Assembly (NCBI RefSeq): GCF_026914265.1
Contig: NC_069135.1
Coordinates: forward strand, 10,514,887-10,578,886
Length of the DNA: 64,000 nt
Source of the DNA: Mya arenaria
Taxonomy: Eukaryota > Mollusca > Bivalvia > Myida > Myidae
Direction of reading: 5' to 3'
How positions within the stretch are numbered: the first letter of the stretch is position 1; each line of letters starts with the position of its first letter. The notes beneath the pieces were generated by a model. That model saw nothing but the letters and a program-made list of their open reading frames with translations. It had not been told where the DNA came from and made no database searches. Shown piece by piece: positions 36,969 to 50,100 of this stretch. The translations under genes and the position numbers were made by a program.

Positions 36969-37548
36969 GTAACGCCGCATAACAGCATCGCCGCATTAAC
37001 GAAATCGACCACGTTTATGCGGTGATTTTCAACGCATACATAGGACTTTCTTATGTGGCAAAAAGGCACACGTTCCTCGCATAAAAAAAAAACAATTAAA
37101 ACACATACTAGTACAAGAGTGGTTGATAAAGTTTCATCAAGATCGGACTTAGCTTTTTGTGTCCACTTAACCAAGCTTTGAACTAGACTTTTTGAGACGT
37201 AAATTCTGACAAAGATTTAGTAAGATCGGTTTAAATGTGAAACAAACCAATTGATTTTTCTGCGAAAATGTTTGAAATGACGTTTGGTCCAACTTATGGC
37301 GGGAATATATGTTACGACAACGCACAACACCGTGATTTGGGACAATCAGAAAATTGAATCGTCGTATAACGTAACACATATTCTCGCCTTTTTGTCAGAC
37401 TGACGGGCATGTACCCTTGACAATGCGCACTTTCAACGTTATTTCAAACGTTTCTAGAAAAGTCAATTGTTAACGACGGACAAACAACAGAAATCCAACA
37501 ATCCTCACAGCTCCACATGTGCTCTTTGTGCTCAGATGAGCTAAGAAT

Positions 37549-37629
<81 letters not shown>

Positions 37630-37851
37630 GTTTTTGTTGAAATATTAGTACTCTATTTTTTAGCTTTATAATAAATGGTTTAGTTTATCCTCTTTATGTG
37701 GCAAAAAGGCACACTTGCTTCCCATATAAGCAATTTCTGCTTTATGCGTTGAGCGTCGCCGCATAAACGTTGTCGCCCTGTTTATGCGTTGAAAATAACC
37801 GCATAAACGAAAAAAACACGTTTATGTGGCGATGCCGCTATGCGGCGTTAC
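36969..37851. mobile_element. TIR element with internal GCATAAACG repeats
   Basis: gtaacgccgcat at the left and atgcggcgttac at the right are inverted ends. The inverted similarity extends inwards for over 100 bases on each side, including tttatgcgg, ttttcaacgcata and tgtggcaaaaaggcacac. The motif cgtttatgcg recurs many times in both subterminal regions. An (ATC)n tract lies in the middle. No protein-coding frame. Superfamily unknown. Confidence 0.7.
37551..37630. repeat. (ATC)n microsatellite
   Basis: About 26 uninterrupted cat/atc triplets within the TIR element. Confidence 0.98.
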
Positions 37852-38073
37852 ACAGCTTATGAAAACTCATTAGTCATGTTATAAAAGTATATCCGTGTTT
37901 TAAGTTTATCGCGAACTAGAGCCAACTACTTGTTTTTACCTTCTTCGGAATAATTAATTAATTTGTTACCGAATAAAACTCTAACCGAATAAAAGTACAT
38001 CGTTGAAATTCGGCTAAGGCGATCTTATACGTATGATGTCAACGCTAAATATATTAGTAGTCTAATAAATATA

Positions 38074-38173
38074 NNNNNNNNNNNNNNNNNNNNNNNNNNN
38101 NNNNNNNNNNNNNNNNNNNNNNNNNNNNNNNNNNNNNNNNNNNNNNNNNNNNNNNNNNNNNNNNNNNNNNNNN
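38074..38173. other. Assembly gap (100 N)
   Basis: Exactly 100 N, the conventional length for a gap of unknown size. The true distance and even adjacency across it are uncertain. Confidence 0.99.
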
Positions 38174-38493
38174 GGCAAGACCCAACATCCATCTGCATTT
38201 GGGGATATGAGTAGAAACTTATAGTACATAAAAGTATTCATATGACGTCTTTATTACTATGATTGTGTTTTTTAAGATTGCAACATGGTTTAATAGATCT
38301 AGATTGAGGGGTTATAGCTAATGAATGATATCCATAGAAAAACAATTCAGATGCGATGGTAGAAAAACGTACCGAAAGGCGTCAAGATGTTACTAGTTTA
38401 ATAATCTTAATGAATGGCCACATATTAACGTACGTACTTGATAAAATCAAAATGCAGTTTAATTCTTTGCCTATTTTTGCGGCGTGTTCTCAC

Positions 38494-41400
38494 CTCCAGC
38501 CGTTCTCCTTGTTGACAGAGAAGAGACCAGCGACGATGCTGGAAATGACGATACCGATGGTGATGAACAGCTGGTTAATGGTGACGAGCCGCCCACGGAT
38601 CTCCGGGGGAGCCGCCTCTGCCACGTATACAGGGATTGACATGGATGCAAAACCTGAATGAGAAGGCGTGTAACTATAAGTACATCCCAGCAAACCCCTA
38701 CGTCGGTACGACGTTGCGCTGGCACAGCGCCTCAATTATACTGGGTAAAAATGGAACGTATTTATATTGCTAAATAGAGAAAACGTACATCTTAATATAA
38801 CTTGGTGGAAATAGATCTATGTCAAAAATGGTCGTTATTGTGTCGCGGCCTCTTCGTCGCGTTTTGACGTTAAAACACTGCAAAACCCACCAAAATCAAA
38901 GTCAAACCCAATTCGGACTCCGACGTCAAGGCGAAGTCTAATGTTTTGCCGGATTCCTATTCAAGTTCGTTAATTTACAAATGCATGACTATATTCTTGT
39001 TGCACATGTGTCGACGTCCAAGTCATACAGACGAAAGTATGTTCATAGTACGTATGTTTACTTGGTTGGTAATATGCAAAGCCCGGGCTCTGTGTGGATT
39101 GAGAATTTAATGTATATAAAGACCAGTGGGCCCCTTCAGGGTCGAGCATGCTTTTCTCTGAAGGGATCTGTTGGTGTTTTTCTGTTGGCCATCTCCCATT
39201 TCGTGTAACTAAGTTATCTATGAGTTTGAGCCTGACAAATTGGTTTTATCAGAGTTATTTGACTTACCCCTAAATATATTTCAGATACCACATTTTCTCA
39301 TCGGCCCAACGTTTTTTTGTTTTTTTTAAATACGTTTGTGATTCATTGTTTTCCCTATCGTTGTAAAACAAGTGTGAATTTAAATGCGATATGTTTGGAA
39401 TACTCTGAACGCATAGCCTAGATGTACTGTGAAATCATTGCAAGAAAAAAATCAAAAAAATCTGTCGGACTGACCCTGCAGATCAATTCACAATTCAAAG
39501 ACGATAGCGTTATACATTAAATAGCAATGATGACATAAATCATGAGTTACCGTGATGCAGTAATCATGATGTTGCGCGAAATACTAGACACTCGTCCGAT
39601 TGAAAACCAAAGTTCATATCATGACAAGAGATAAGATTTGATGTTTGAGTAAGATCATGATAAACCTGAAGCATCCTATATCTATGATTTGTTTCTCATG
39701 AAGAGCCAAGATGATTTCTCAAGTGTGTCATTTGATTTGTGATATGAAGGACCGAGTCCGACCAATTGTGTCAAACATGCACGATTTCAGTGAGACATGC
39801 AAAACGTTCAATGAATCTTGATACATGTATGTAATACCTTGAAGGGGATTGTAAAATCCTGGATTATTGCGTTACCAGCCGCAGTGTTCAAGAATGGCAG
39901 TTACACAATCATATTTGAACCCGCCACCTACACTTCCTTATTTTGGCCAGTGGTCAGCTGACATTTGCTTTAGAATAATGAAACAAGATAACGAAGTATG
40001 GGCTATTATTGTGTATTTGTCGTCCACAAATATAGCTATGCAAGCTTCAGTGGAAAATAAGACCATTTCATTCTTAAGTTCAATTCATTATTTTGGTGTT
40101 TGCATTTTTCTGTGAGCCAATGATAATCGATGATTTTTCAAATTTTCTGTACAGGCCAAAAAAAAGTTCTGTGTATCCGCTTACATCTCAAAAAATAGGG
40201 TAGGTAGGTAGTCATTACTTTTTTCTTCTATCTTTTGTGGAGGGGAGAACAGGGATTCTGTACCAAACAACAGTATATAAGTGTTTTGCTATAATTGTAG
40301 AAACTTTTAAATAAATTGGTCAAGGTTAAACAAATTTACTCAAAAATGCACATTTTTAGGAATCCACACTTCGGCATAGAAAGCTAGGGTCGGGAGGAAT
40401 AGAAACTGCTTGGTGTACACCCGCTCATTTTCTGTAGATCGCCAATATTTCGGAATTCACGTCCAAAATAGGTGTACTTCATTCTTTCTTTATATTTTAG
40501 TTATCATTTGTGTCCTTAAAGTTTGCTTTCTCTGTGCAAAAACGCTGGACGACAAGGGTCTAGATAGATAACGCAAATAAAGGTAAATAAACTATGACAA
40601 AGTTGTTTTTCTGAAATAAGGACGTTGCTAAGTATGTATTATGTCATTTTTATTTGAACTTTAGCACGAAAATACTGATACTTCTTCAAAAGATCTTCCT
40701 TATGGTTTACCTGTGCGATTTGGTTTTGTGGGTCATTCGGTACTGTGGGTATTCGGGGGAGGGGTAAGTGGGTCATTTTGTACTGCGGGTATTCGGGGGA
40801 GGGGAAAGTGGGACATTTTGTACTGCGGGTATTCGAGGGAGAGGAGTAAGTGGGTCGTTCGGTACGGTGGGTATCCGGCGGACGGGTAAGTGGTCATTTG
40901 TTACTGCGGGTATTCGAGGGAGAGGAGTAAGTGGGTCATTCGGTACCGCGGGCATTCGGCGGAGGGGTGAGTGGGTCATTTTGTACTGCAAGTTTTCGGC
41001 GGAAGGTTAAATGGGCCATTTGGTCCAGCGAGTATTTGGCAAAGGGGTAAGTGGGTCATTTGGTACTGCGAGTATTCGGCAGAGGGGTAAGTGGGTCATT
41101 TGGTACTGCGGGTATTCGCCAGAGAGGTAAGTTGGCCATTCGGTTTCTGTATGCACTGCTACAATTTTCATTAATGTGTTGCTGCTGTGTTGTGGGATGT
41201 GGTAGAAACTTGATGGCATTAAGTGATATGTAAAACAAGGCATACTAGAGAGAAATTCAAAGACAGAGGTCTCAACCGTTAGCTCACCAATAGCGGTCTT
41301 TCATGTGACACAACCTCTTCTGATGGTGAAAACTATATAATATGTTTGACCACGTACCCATCTGTGTTACCGTGACGTTAAACTTACAGATATATGCACT

Positions 41401-44400
41401 CGACATGGTTTCATGGTTTAAATATGTATAAATATGTTTTCAAATCCTCTAATACATGGCCAAAATACAACGCGACACGCTGAGATAATGTGTGTTATAT
41501 TGACCTTTGTCGTACAGACAAGGATCGTTCACACGACACCGTGGCCACCATCTCATTGTTAACATACGAGCACAGTTGTTCCATTTAAAAAATCACCATT
41601 CATGTCCGGACAAACCAACACGGGACGGACGTACGTACGCATGGACGGACGCACGCACATACACTTGACCGACATTTACACACTATATAATTATATACAT
41701 GATAAGAAATAAGTAAATTGTCAATCATTTATTGCCAATTAGAATGTGTGTGTATTATCTATGATATTTTAAAGCATTACGTGCACTTTAATCGAGTTCA
41801 ATTCATGGTAAGATAAATATATGGGCTCTTCGACCCCGCTGATTGACGACGGTCTGATAGTGTCCTGCTTGCTATCCGACACAAGAATGTGCTTACTCGT
41901 ATCGTCTAGCCTAACCCTAGGCCACACACACGCAAATCTTGATTGAAGAAATCTTGCAAAAATGAGAAGAAAGTCGGGAGATATGACACTTATAGTTAAA
42001 TTTATACTGAAATATTATGTTTCTCAAAATCTCGGGTACCAATCACCAATGTGACAAAGTAGATTCATAAGAAAAATGTGAATAACATTACCATACTTTT
42101 TCAATGAGTCTAGAGCATGTCCATTATGCCATTGTTTGATCAGCATTGAAGCAAAATACTTGAAGAGATCACGAGCAAACCACTTCGAGAGCATGATTGT
42201 GACATTGGTACAGATCCGAGATAATCGCCGTCGTGTTTTTCAGAACATTTGCCAGAAATTCTAGAATGACTTTGCGTGATCACTTGAGTTGCACTTTTTG
42301 TATGTATACGTACTCAAGAAACACCAAATTTTTACAGAAATGCAAAACGCCTATACAACCGTCTCTATGCAATCTGTCTATTCGCCCGACCGTAAAAGGG
42401 TGCAAAAATGCAACCCGCCTATCCGATCGCGTCTGTAAATCGGTATACACAAGCATCCTGCCTGTCCGTTCGTCCGTTAATTCGTACAAACATGCAACCT
42501 GCATATTCGACCACGTCCATGAAAAGGTATAAACATGCAAACTGTTTATTCCTCCGAACTTAAATGGGTAAAAACAAACAATCCGTTCGACCTTAATATA
42601 TATATATGCAATCTGCCTATCAGTCCGACCGTAATGTATAAATGTAATCTGCCTATCAGTCCGACCGTAATGTATAAATGCAATCTGCCTATCAGTCCGA
42701 CCGAAACGTATATATGCAATTGGCCTATCCGTCCGATCGAACGTAATATATACAACCTGCCTATCCGTCCGATCGTAACGTAATATATACAACCTGCCTA
42801 TCCGTCCGACCGTAACGTTATATATACAACCTGCCTATCCGTCCGACCGTAACGTAATATATACAACCTGCCTATCCGTCCGACCGTAACGTTATATATA
42901 CAACCTGCCTATCCGTCCGACCGTAACGTTATATATACAACCTGCCTATCCGTCCGACCGTAATGTAATATAAACAACCTGCCTATCCGTCCGACCTTAA
43001 TGTAATATATACAACCTGCCTATCCATCCAACCGTAAGGTATATATACAACCTGCCTATCCGTCCGACCGTAACGTAATATATACAACCTGCCTATCCGT
43101 CCGACCGTAACGTAATATATACAACCTGCCTGTCCGTCCGACCGTAACGTAATATATACAACCTGCCTGTCCGTCCGACCGTAACGTAATATATACAACC
43201 TGCCTATCCGTCCGACCGTAACGTTATATATACAACCTGCCTGTCCGTCCGACCGTAACGTAATATATACAACCTACCTATCCGTCCGACCGTAACGTTA
43301 TATATACAACCTGCCTATCCGTCCGACCGTAACGTAATATATACAACCTGCCTATCCGTCCGACCGTAACGTAATATATACAACCTGCCTGTCCGTCCGA
43401 CCGTAACGTAATATATACAACCTGCCTGTCCGTCCGACCGTAACGTAATATATACAACCTGCCTGTCCGTCCGACCGTAACGTAATATATACAACCTGCC
43501 TGTCCGTCCGACCGTAACGTAATATATACAACCTACCTATCCGTCCGACCGTAACGTAATGTATACAACCTGCCTTTCCGTCCGACCGTAACGTAATATA
43601 TACAACCTGCCCATCCGTCCAACCGTGATGTAATATATATATAACCTGCCTATCCGTCCGACCGTAACGTAATATATACAGCCTGAATATCCGTCCGACC
43701 GTAACGTAAAAATATATACAGCCTGCCTATCCGTCCGACCGTAACGTAATATATATAACCTGCCTATCCGTGCGACCGATATGTATAATTATGATTGTGA
43801 CCAATATTTCGTATTTAGACCAAGCCGAACAGACACCCACTAAATAGAAGCCTTATAAAGGAAATTATGTAGCCGGCCTTCCTCCGTAGCTCTTTGTTAA
43901 TCAGTTACAGTCTTAGAAAAATATGATATTTCCCGAGATGTATTCGTTCTGTTATTCGTTAATATTTCTACATCGATTGTAAGTTTTTCATTGCATCTGC
44001 ACTTGGTGCATGTTTAAAACAATAAAAGATATATGTAGTCAAAAAATATGTTTAGCAATAATAAGACATCTATGTTGCTGTGGGGATATATACTGTAATT
44101 AAAACTCGAATGCGTTGACACATTGTATTAGTGTGTTTATAAGAATTATGTATATATAATACACTAGAGTAGTCCACTTTATTATGTATGACCAAATGTG
44201 ATATATTTTGTATAGTTATTCACCTCTCAAAATATCAATCTAAATAGGAAACTAGCGATGTATCTATGTTAGACTTTATATTTAAGTAATACTCTCTTCA
44301 TACTTTATTTGATGTATTGTATTGAAGTATTTACTTAAATAGCATCATATATTCGAATGACTATGCAATGTCACATATATGTTGAAAATCCCACTGTATA

Positions 44401-44976
44401 ACTCTATTTGTTCACAATTTAAACGCATTCAATGAGCCAAAGCCTGTGTTATACCTGATTTTGCTTTGTCTAACAAACTGTATATATAAACAAATATATC
44501 ATTAACTACATACCCCTATATGCATATATAACGCTATTATATGATTTCTTTCTACACAGTTAATGACATGAAGAACGCCTACCTATACCAGCACCGACAA
44601 CAAGACGGCCGACGAGGAGCATCTCCTTGTTAACGGAAGCGCCCATGATGACGGCCCCGCCGGTGAAGATGACGCTAGCGAACATGACTACCTTCTTCCG
44701 ACCGATCCAGTCCGTGAGGTAGCCGGCGATGAGCGCGAAGATGGCGGCGGCTCCCACAGTGGCGCTGACAATCAACTCTTTCCATATCGTGGTCAAGTTC
44801 CAGTTATCGCCAATGAGAAGCATGGACCCTGAGATGATGCCCGTGTCATATCCGAACAGCAGACCGCCGATCGTGGCGAAACACGTCAGGTAGTACACAT
44901 AGAAATTCGAGCCTCTCTCGTCTTCGCCGGTGTCCACGGACGCCTCGTATTTACTCCCGTTTTTCTCAACTCCCAT
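38494..44976 (-). CDS. SLC2A13: SLC2A13-like proton/myo-inositol cotransporter, 5' part
   Basis: Two minus-strand exons. Exon 1 (44976-44583) starts at ATG with an acidic, hydrophilic cytosolic N-terminus, then TM1 with GGLLFGYDTGIISG, the loop 2-3 signature DWIGRKK and GRLVVGAGIG. Exon 2 (38653-38494) encodes FASMSIPVYVAEAAPPEIRG, then RLVTINQLFIT and ENGWR. Donor and acceptor are canonical, and phase 1 joins exactly to give GAGIGFASM. These are hallmark major-facilitator sugar-porter motifs and closely follow human HMIT (SLC2A13), which moves myo-inositol with protons at the plasma membrane. About 185 residues are present, roughly the first five membrane helices of twelve. Later exons are not found towards lower coordinates, where an assembly gap lies 320 bases beyond exon 2. 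The 5.9-kb intron holds two minisatellites. Confidence 0.88.
40730..41140. repeat. 40-bp minisatellite in the SLC2A13 intron (about 10 copies)
   Basis: Units like gggtattcggcggaggggta followed by agtgggtcattttgtactgc start at 40747, 40787 and 40827, with 2-base variation later. GC-rich against an AT-rich background. Frames on both strands are artefacts. Confidence 0.93.
42340..43790. repeat. 37-bp minisatellite in the SLC2A13 intron
   Basis: The unit tatatacaacctgcctatcc followed by gtccgaccgtaacgtaa repeats about 30 times from 42780, with degenerate early units from 42340. The period equals that of the satellite at 1-4199 but the sequence is unrelated. Confidence 0.95.
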
Positions 44977-46142
44977 TGTCTGTATCTTACGGGCTATACC
45001 AGGTTACGCTATTTGTGCAATATGATTTTGATAAACTTAATGATTGTTTGAAATATTATCAAACAATTAAACGAGAGATAGCCGGACTGGCCAACACTGA
45101 CGGATGGAGAATCTCAACAGTTGAAAGCTTGAGCCGTGCGAACTGATAAAAGAACAAGGCTAATATTAGACGTAAGATTAGTGCGACATATTTCTATCGT
45201 TCTGTAACGCCCTCTACTACCCTTATATGTCCAAACATTTAACATTTTGGTGATAAATCTTGACCCAAATAAGCATGCATGTACGTCCATATGACAATCA
45301 CCGTATTTTAGTGATTTCTTCTTCACATGTCAAAGAACAACAAAGTATCGGCTTTAATGTTGTGAGACAATTTAATAAAACATTGTCATAGCTTAGCACT
45401 CCAATATTTGTTGTTGTATTGTCTTTTGTTAACGGCCATTGAGAATGACTCCACCAAGCTCAGTCTATTTCGAGCAAAATAATAAAAAAAAAACTTGAAT
45501 ATCATAATTTGGTAATATTAGTGTATGCATTTAAAAGAAATATACTATAGTAGTTATGATGGGAAAAAACATTCTCTAGAATCGATGAGATAAAACATTT
45601 GCAACTTCATTTATATTTTAGGCTTTATTTTAGGCCTGACATATGAATACCGTTTGTTATTTCAATAACAAAAGTGCATGTGTTTTAATTTCTGGCCAGC
45701 ATTTTTAAGCTTGAAGACTATCTCTTAGGCTACCTTTGGATAAAATAATGGTGGTACATATTATGATAGACTCTCATATTTCTAAACAGAAAACAATAAC
45801 TCTACTATCGGAATTAATCAGAACGAAATCATCGTTAAATGCCCGTATCTTAAAGGTACATGACTGCCTCAAGATAGCGTGTATTATCTGTGGCTGTTGA
45901 TCTTTCTAACGCGTGCCAATGTTCGATCATACTATCACGCCTCTGGAATCTTACCATCACGTCAATTTGTACTGCTGCATGTCTGCCTGCTGGTTTCTAC
46001 ATCGTAATACGTCCATCACCCTGAGCTGGTGGATTATAGTTTGAAGTTATTGTAGTTATTCTGTACGTGTGTGAACTTTTGGTCAGTTGTTACTTATTTA
46101 ATTGTGCCGGTAAATATTCAGACAACTTTATATATATATATT
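44977..46142. other. Upstream flank of SLC2A13-like gene
   Basis: Contains the presumed 5' UTR and promoter of the minus-strand transporter. No clear core promoter motif and no other gene. Confidence 0.5.
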
Positions 46143-46147
46143 GTATA

Positions 46148-46151
46148 TATG

Positions 46152-46192
<41 letters not shown>

Positions 46193-46215
46193 TATAATCA
46201 TCACCGTCGTCATCG

Positions 46216-46263
<48 letters not shown>
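46148..46263. repeat. (ATC)n microsatellite
   Basis: Near-perfect triplet repeat. The apparent poly-His and poly-Ile frames are artefacts. Confidence 0.97.
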
Positions 46264-46274
46264 CACCACCAAGA

Positions 46275-47185
46275 CAATCCTCAAACAACATAAGTAAAGA
46301 GAACTGGAAGAAATATATACTACACTAAGAAACCTAAAAACAAAGGTGAAAAGACAGTCAATCACAACGTACTTTCAAGAGAGATGCGCAGGCCAACCTA
46401 AATCAATAGATTTTTGGCCAATGATTAAACCTTTCTTTTTCAAAAGAGCACAGATAAGTCAGATAATCCAATCATACTCAGAACAACACAAAACAAACTC
46501 ATCACAGACCAAACACAATCTAAACTCATTTACATAAACATACATGAAGCTCAAAATATTGGAATCGACATTAATGTCAAAGTCAACGATAAGCTCAAAA
46601 TTTGAGTTCAACCTGTTAATGAAGATACTGTCAAAAAGATTATCCACAATCTCAACCCCCAAAAAGCTACTGTGGTCGACCGAATGTCACCAAAAGTTAT
46701 AATATCAGGGAAAGAATCTTTAGCTTCACCTATTCGCAACATGACAAATACAATGATAAAACTTCCCTGAAAGCCTCGAACTTGCACAAGTGACACCTTT
46801 ATTTAAGAAAGATGACCCATTTATTGAAAAAATACAGACCAGTCCGCATCTACACACTTTATTAAAACTATTTGAACGAATCATGCATGATCAGTGGGTT
46901 ACCCATTTTATCGAAAGATTCAACCCGTACTTTAAGGTCAAACTTTGGGTGTCACACTACATTTCTAAGGTTTGTAGATTACTGAAAGTTTGCTTCTGAT
47001 AACAACCATTATTTAGGGGCCATACTAATAGACGAAGTTTTTCGACTGTTTTCCGCAGGGTCTCGCAGATGTATCATGTAGTCTCCTGAAACGTTTCCTC
47101 TCAGAAAGAATACAAAGAGACAAATTTGGGGACCACACAAGAACATGGCAACACGTTCTCCAGGGTGTCCCTCAACATTTTAATG
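46275..47185 (+). pseudogene. Decayed non-LTR (LINE) reverse transcriptase fragment
   Basis: Segments in different plus-strand frames read VNEDTVKKIIHNLNPQKAT, VDRMSPKVI, VTPLFKKDDPF, LLKLFERIMHDQWVTHFIE and DNNHYLGAILID, in the order expected for the fingers and palm of a Jockey/CR1-like LINE reverse transcriptase. Several frameshifts and in-frame stops, and loss of the catalytic FADD box, make it an old, dead copy. The clade is uncertain. Confidence 0.72.
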
Positions 47186-49888
47186 TTGTTGTGCTTTTGG
47201 GAGTATGTGTAAATGTCTTAGCTATTGTATATGCTTGGAAGTTATTAAACACTTTGCCTCTAACTCCAGTTGTTAGCATGCTTAACCCTTTATTTATCCT
47301 ACATCTTATTTGTTTTAAAAGTGATTTTTTTTGTTTTCATTTGTCACATTTTTCTTAGATATTTCTTCAATACCATTGGCATTGCGCTGCTTTTCGTATC
47401 TTATTTGGCAATCTGCTTTTGTTTGAATATTCTTGCATTTTGGGCTTTTAGTTCAAACTATACGTTCAATACTAAATACAGACGTAAGCACATCGTCTGA
47501 ATAATCTTCTAAGCATATTTTTAATAAACAAATATTCTAGTCAAAAGTGATTTCATTTTGATATTCTCGTTTGTTTATAATGCTCCATCAATTAAGGATC
47601 GATGTATTTATAATCATTTATTATTATGTATTTTAGTGATGACTATTTTGTTAATACTATTCCATTTGAATCTAATTGAATGCATTTATTACCTTCTGGG
47701 TTCTGTGTTGTAATTTTGATATATGGTCTCAGTTAATATGTAATTTGATTTGCATTTTGTTGGAAAATAACTGTGCGAGCTCGTCTTGTAATTTATTTAT
47801 ATATCCGGCGTGATCTACTGCTGAATGATAGAACTATTGGATCGAAATAAAATGTTAAACGACCAATTCCAACATATACCTGTATACGGGGATATCACTG
47901 CGTTTGCGTTTGATTCCCGTTACGAAATGACCGACTTGAAGAAAGACGTTATGTCTTGAGTATAGAAGCGACGTTTGTGTAGAGTGTCTTAATTATAATC
48001 TAATTTTAAAGGTTTGCAGTTAAAAAAAGTGAGATCATACTCTTTTGTGTAGTACTTTGAGTGAGAAAATTTATATGTGTTTGTGTACAATGACATGACA
48101 TAGACTCAATTACGAATAAACTTGTGTTGTCATCTAATTTCGCGAGTTTCTTGTTTTGTAAAAATGATGTAAAGTTTGATTATAATCCAGTTTCGAGTTT
48201 CCCGTCTGTGACATGTTAAAATTTTACTAATTTGATGCTGAAAATGTGGGGCACCAGTCCCTTATATTTTTTGGAATCGTATACTATACATTTGTATTAA
48301 AAAATAATTACATGTGGCGATTATTCCAGACACATCTGTCATGAGTTCAGTTAACGTGTTTGCGGTGAACGTTTGCTGTTTGGTTTCCCCTTGCAGTGAG
48401 TTGCAAAAGGGAAACCAAACAAAACAGTTTGCTTATGTTAGATAATGTAAACCTTTACTGAACACATGTCAGGATGACTGTATGATGCAGAGCAAGTTTG
48501 TTTGGGCTGTTTATCAAGTCATACAGTACTGTTAAGACCAAACTTTACACTCTTGTTCACTAGGAGTGCACTAGTAGTGAACAATTTGTGCACTATGGAT
48601 AAACTAATGTAGTCTGTAGTTTATTAGATAAGCCAGTATTGATTTTCCTGGTCCACTCAGATTGGCCTTACTATATTGATTTAATTTTACTGATAAGATC
48701 ATTTCCTCTAGCAGATCATTGTTTAACTTGTGATAAAACATTTTAGTATACTGCATTTATTGATGACTTTATGATGATCATCATTTAATGGGCCAGTAAC
48801 TAAAGACAAGGGGTTTCTACCCATCATTTACTGGTCATATTTGTCTTTTTTTTAATTCTAATGTTGGTGAAATAAGAATAAACATTTCTTAAATAAATTT
48901 CTTTGTAAGCCAATATTTGAAAATAGGGGTGCTACTATTGTAACATCCTAACAATTGTTTTTGGTAATTCAGACATTTAATTAAAGTCAATTAGTGATTA
49001 CAAAATAATAATTCTAAATCCTAAGTATATAAGTGAACAGCACTATTATATATTCAAACAGTGAATGCAAAACCAATGTTTATGATAAAAAAGGTAATTT
49101 TAATTTAAAAGACGAAAAAATATGCATGCAGTGTTGAAAAAATACCTCGCCTTAATTAGATTTAAAAATAGAAGCTCAGGCTATGTCTTCAGAAACAGAT
49201 TTTTCATATATGCATTACATTATAACTTCATCAAAAAGTTTATAAATACTAATCTAGATGAAATTCAAATTGTCTGTAACTTTCCTGTATAGATGTTACG
49301 TAACTATATTCACGATTAATTTCATTACTTTTCATTATAAACATATTAAAAGCCTAGTTTGAGCATTTGATACTGAATGTATCTATTTATCTTTATCTAT
49401 AAAAAGAGCACAAACAGGAATTATCCTACCAAATGGCCCACTAACCAGGCATTAAATTTTAATTTCAGAAAATTATAAAATGCTTATTCATACTTTTGTA
49501 ATGAGATTACCCATTGTAACAATGTTAGCCCCAATAGGTCGAGGCAATAAACAATACACAGGAAGTATCAGGAACCCTGCTGTGATAACTTATAAATGGC
49601 AAAAAAGGGAATTATACTATGCATCCAACCATTAACCAGGCATTACAATAAATATGAGTTCTAATAAACTTGCTATTTGATGTTAAAATACATGATATGC
49701 ATGGTTAATATTAAATATCTCTACTCTTAACAATTTGATTAACAAATGATGAAAGTGTCCTAAAGAAATAGTATTTTTATTTTATAACGCAGTTGCAAAA
49801 TATAATAAATATAAACTACTTTCCATCTTTTATAAATAGTTGAGTATAGACACTACAAACGCATCAAACAATTGGCATTTTGTCGTAA
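47186..49888. other. AT-rich intergenic DNA
   Basis: No gene or RNA recognised. Contains one long imperfect hairpin (48334-48475), listed separately. Confidence 0.6.
48334..48475. repeat. Long imperfect hairpin (snapback)
   Basis: gtttggtttccccttgcag faces gcaaaagggaaaccaaac at the tip. The stem continues outward through cagttaacgtg and aacctttactg to ctgtcatgagttcag and ctgaacacatgtcag. About 140 bases in all. Most likely a foldback MITE; a small-RNA precursor is possible. Confidence 0.6.
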
Positions 49889-50100
49889 GAAATTGAGCGT
49901 TTACATTTGCGTATCTGCAAACAAATTTTAGGTGTTAAATTGTCTGCAAGTAATGCTGCTATATATGGTGAACTGGGAAGACGCCCGCTATTCATAAATA
50001 GATATTATAGAATAATAAAGTACTGGTTTAAGTTGCTGTGTTCAGAGAATTGCATAATGAAAACATTATATGTATGTTCCTTGAATGATTTACTGAATAA

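Noticed and set aside
42280-43198. Minus-strand frames with RTDRQVVYITL repeats
   Set aside because: 37-bp minisatellite read-through inside an intron of the transporter gene.
46067-46328. Poly-His and poly-Ile open frames
   Set aside because: Translation of an (ATC)n microsatellite.
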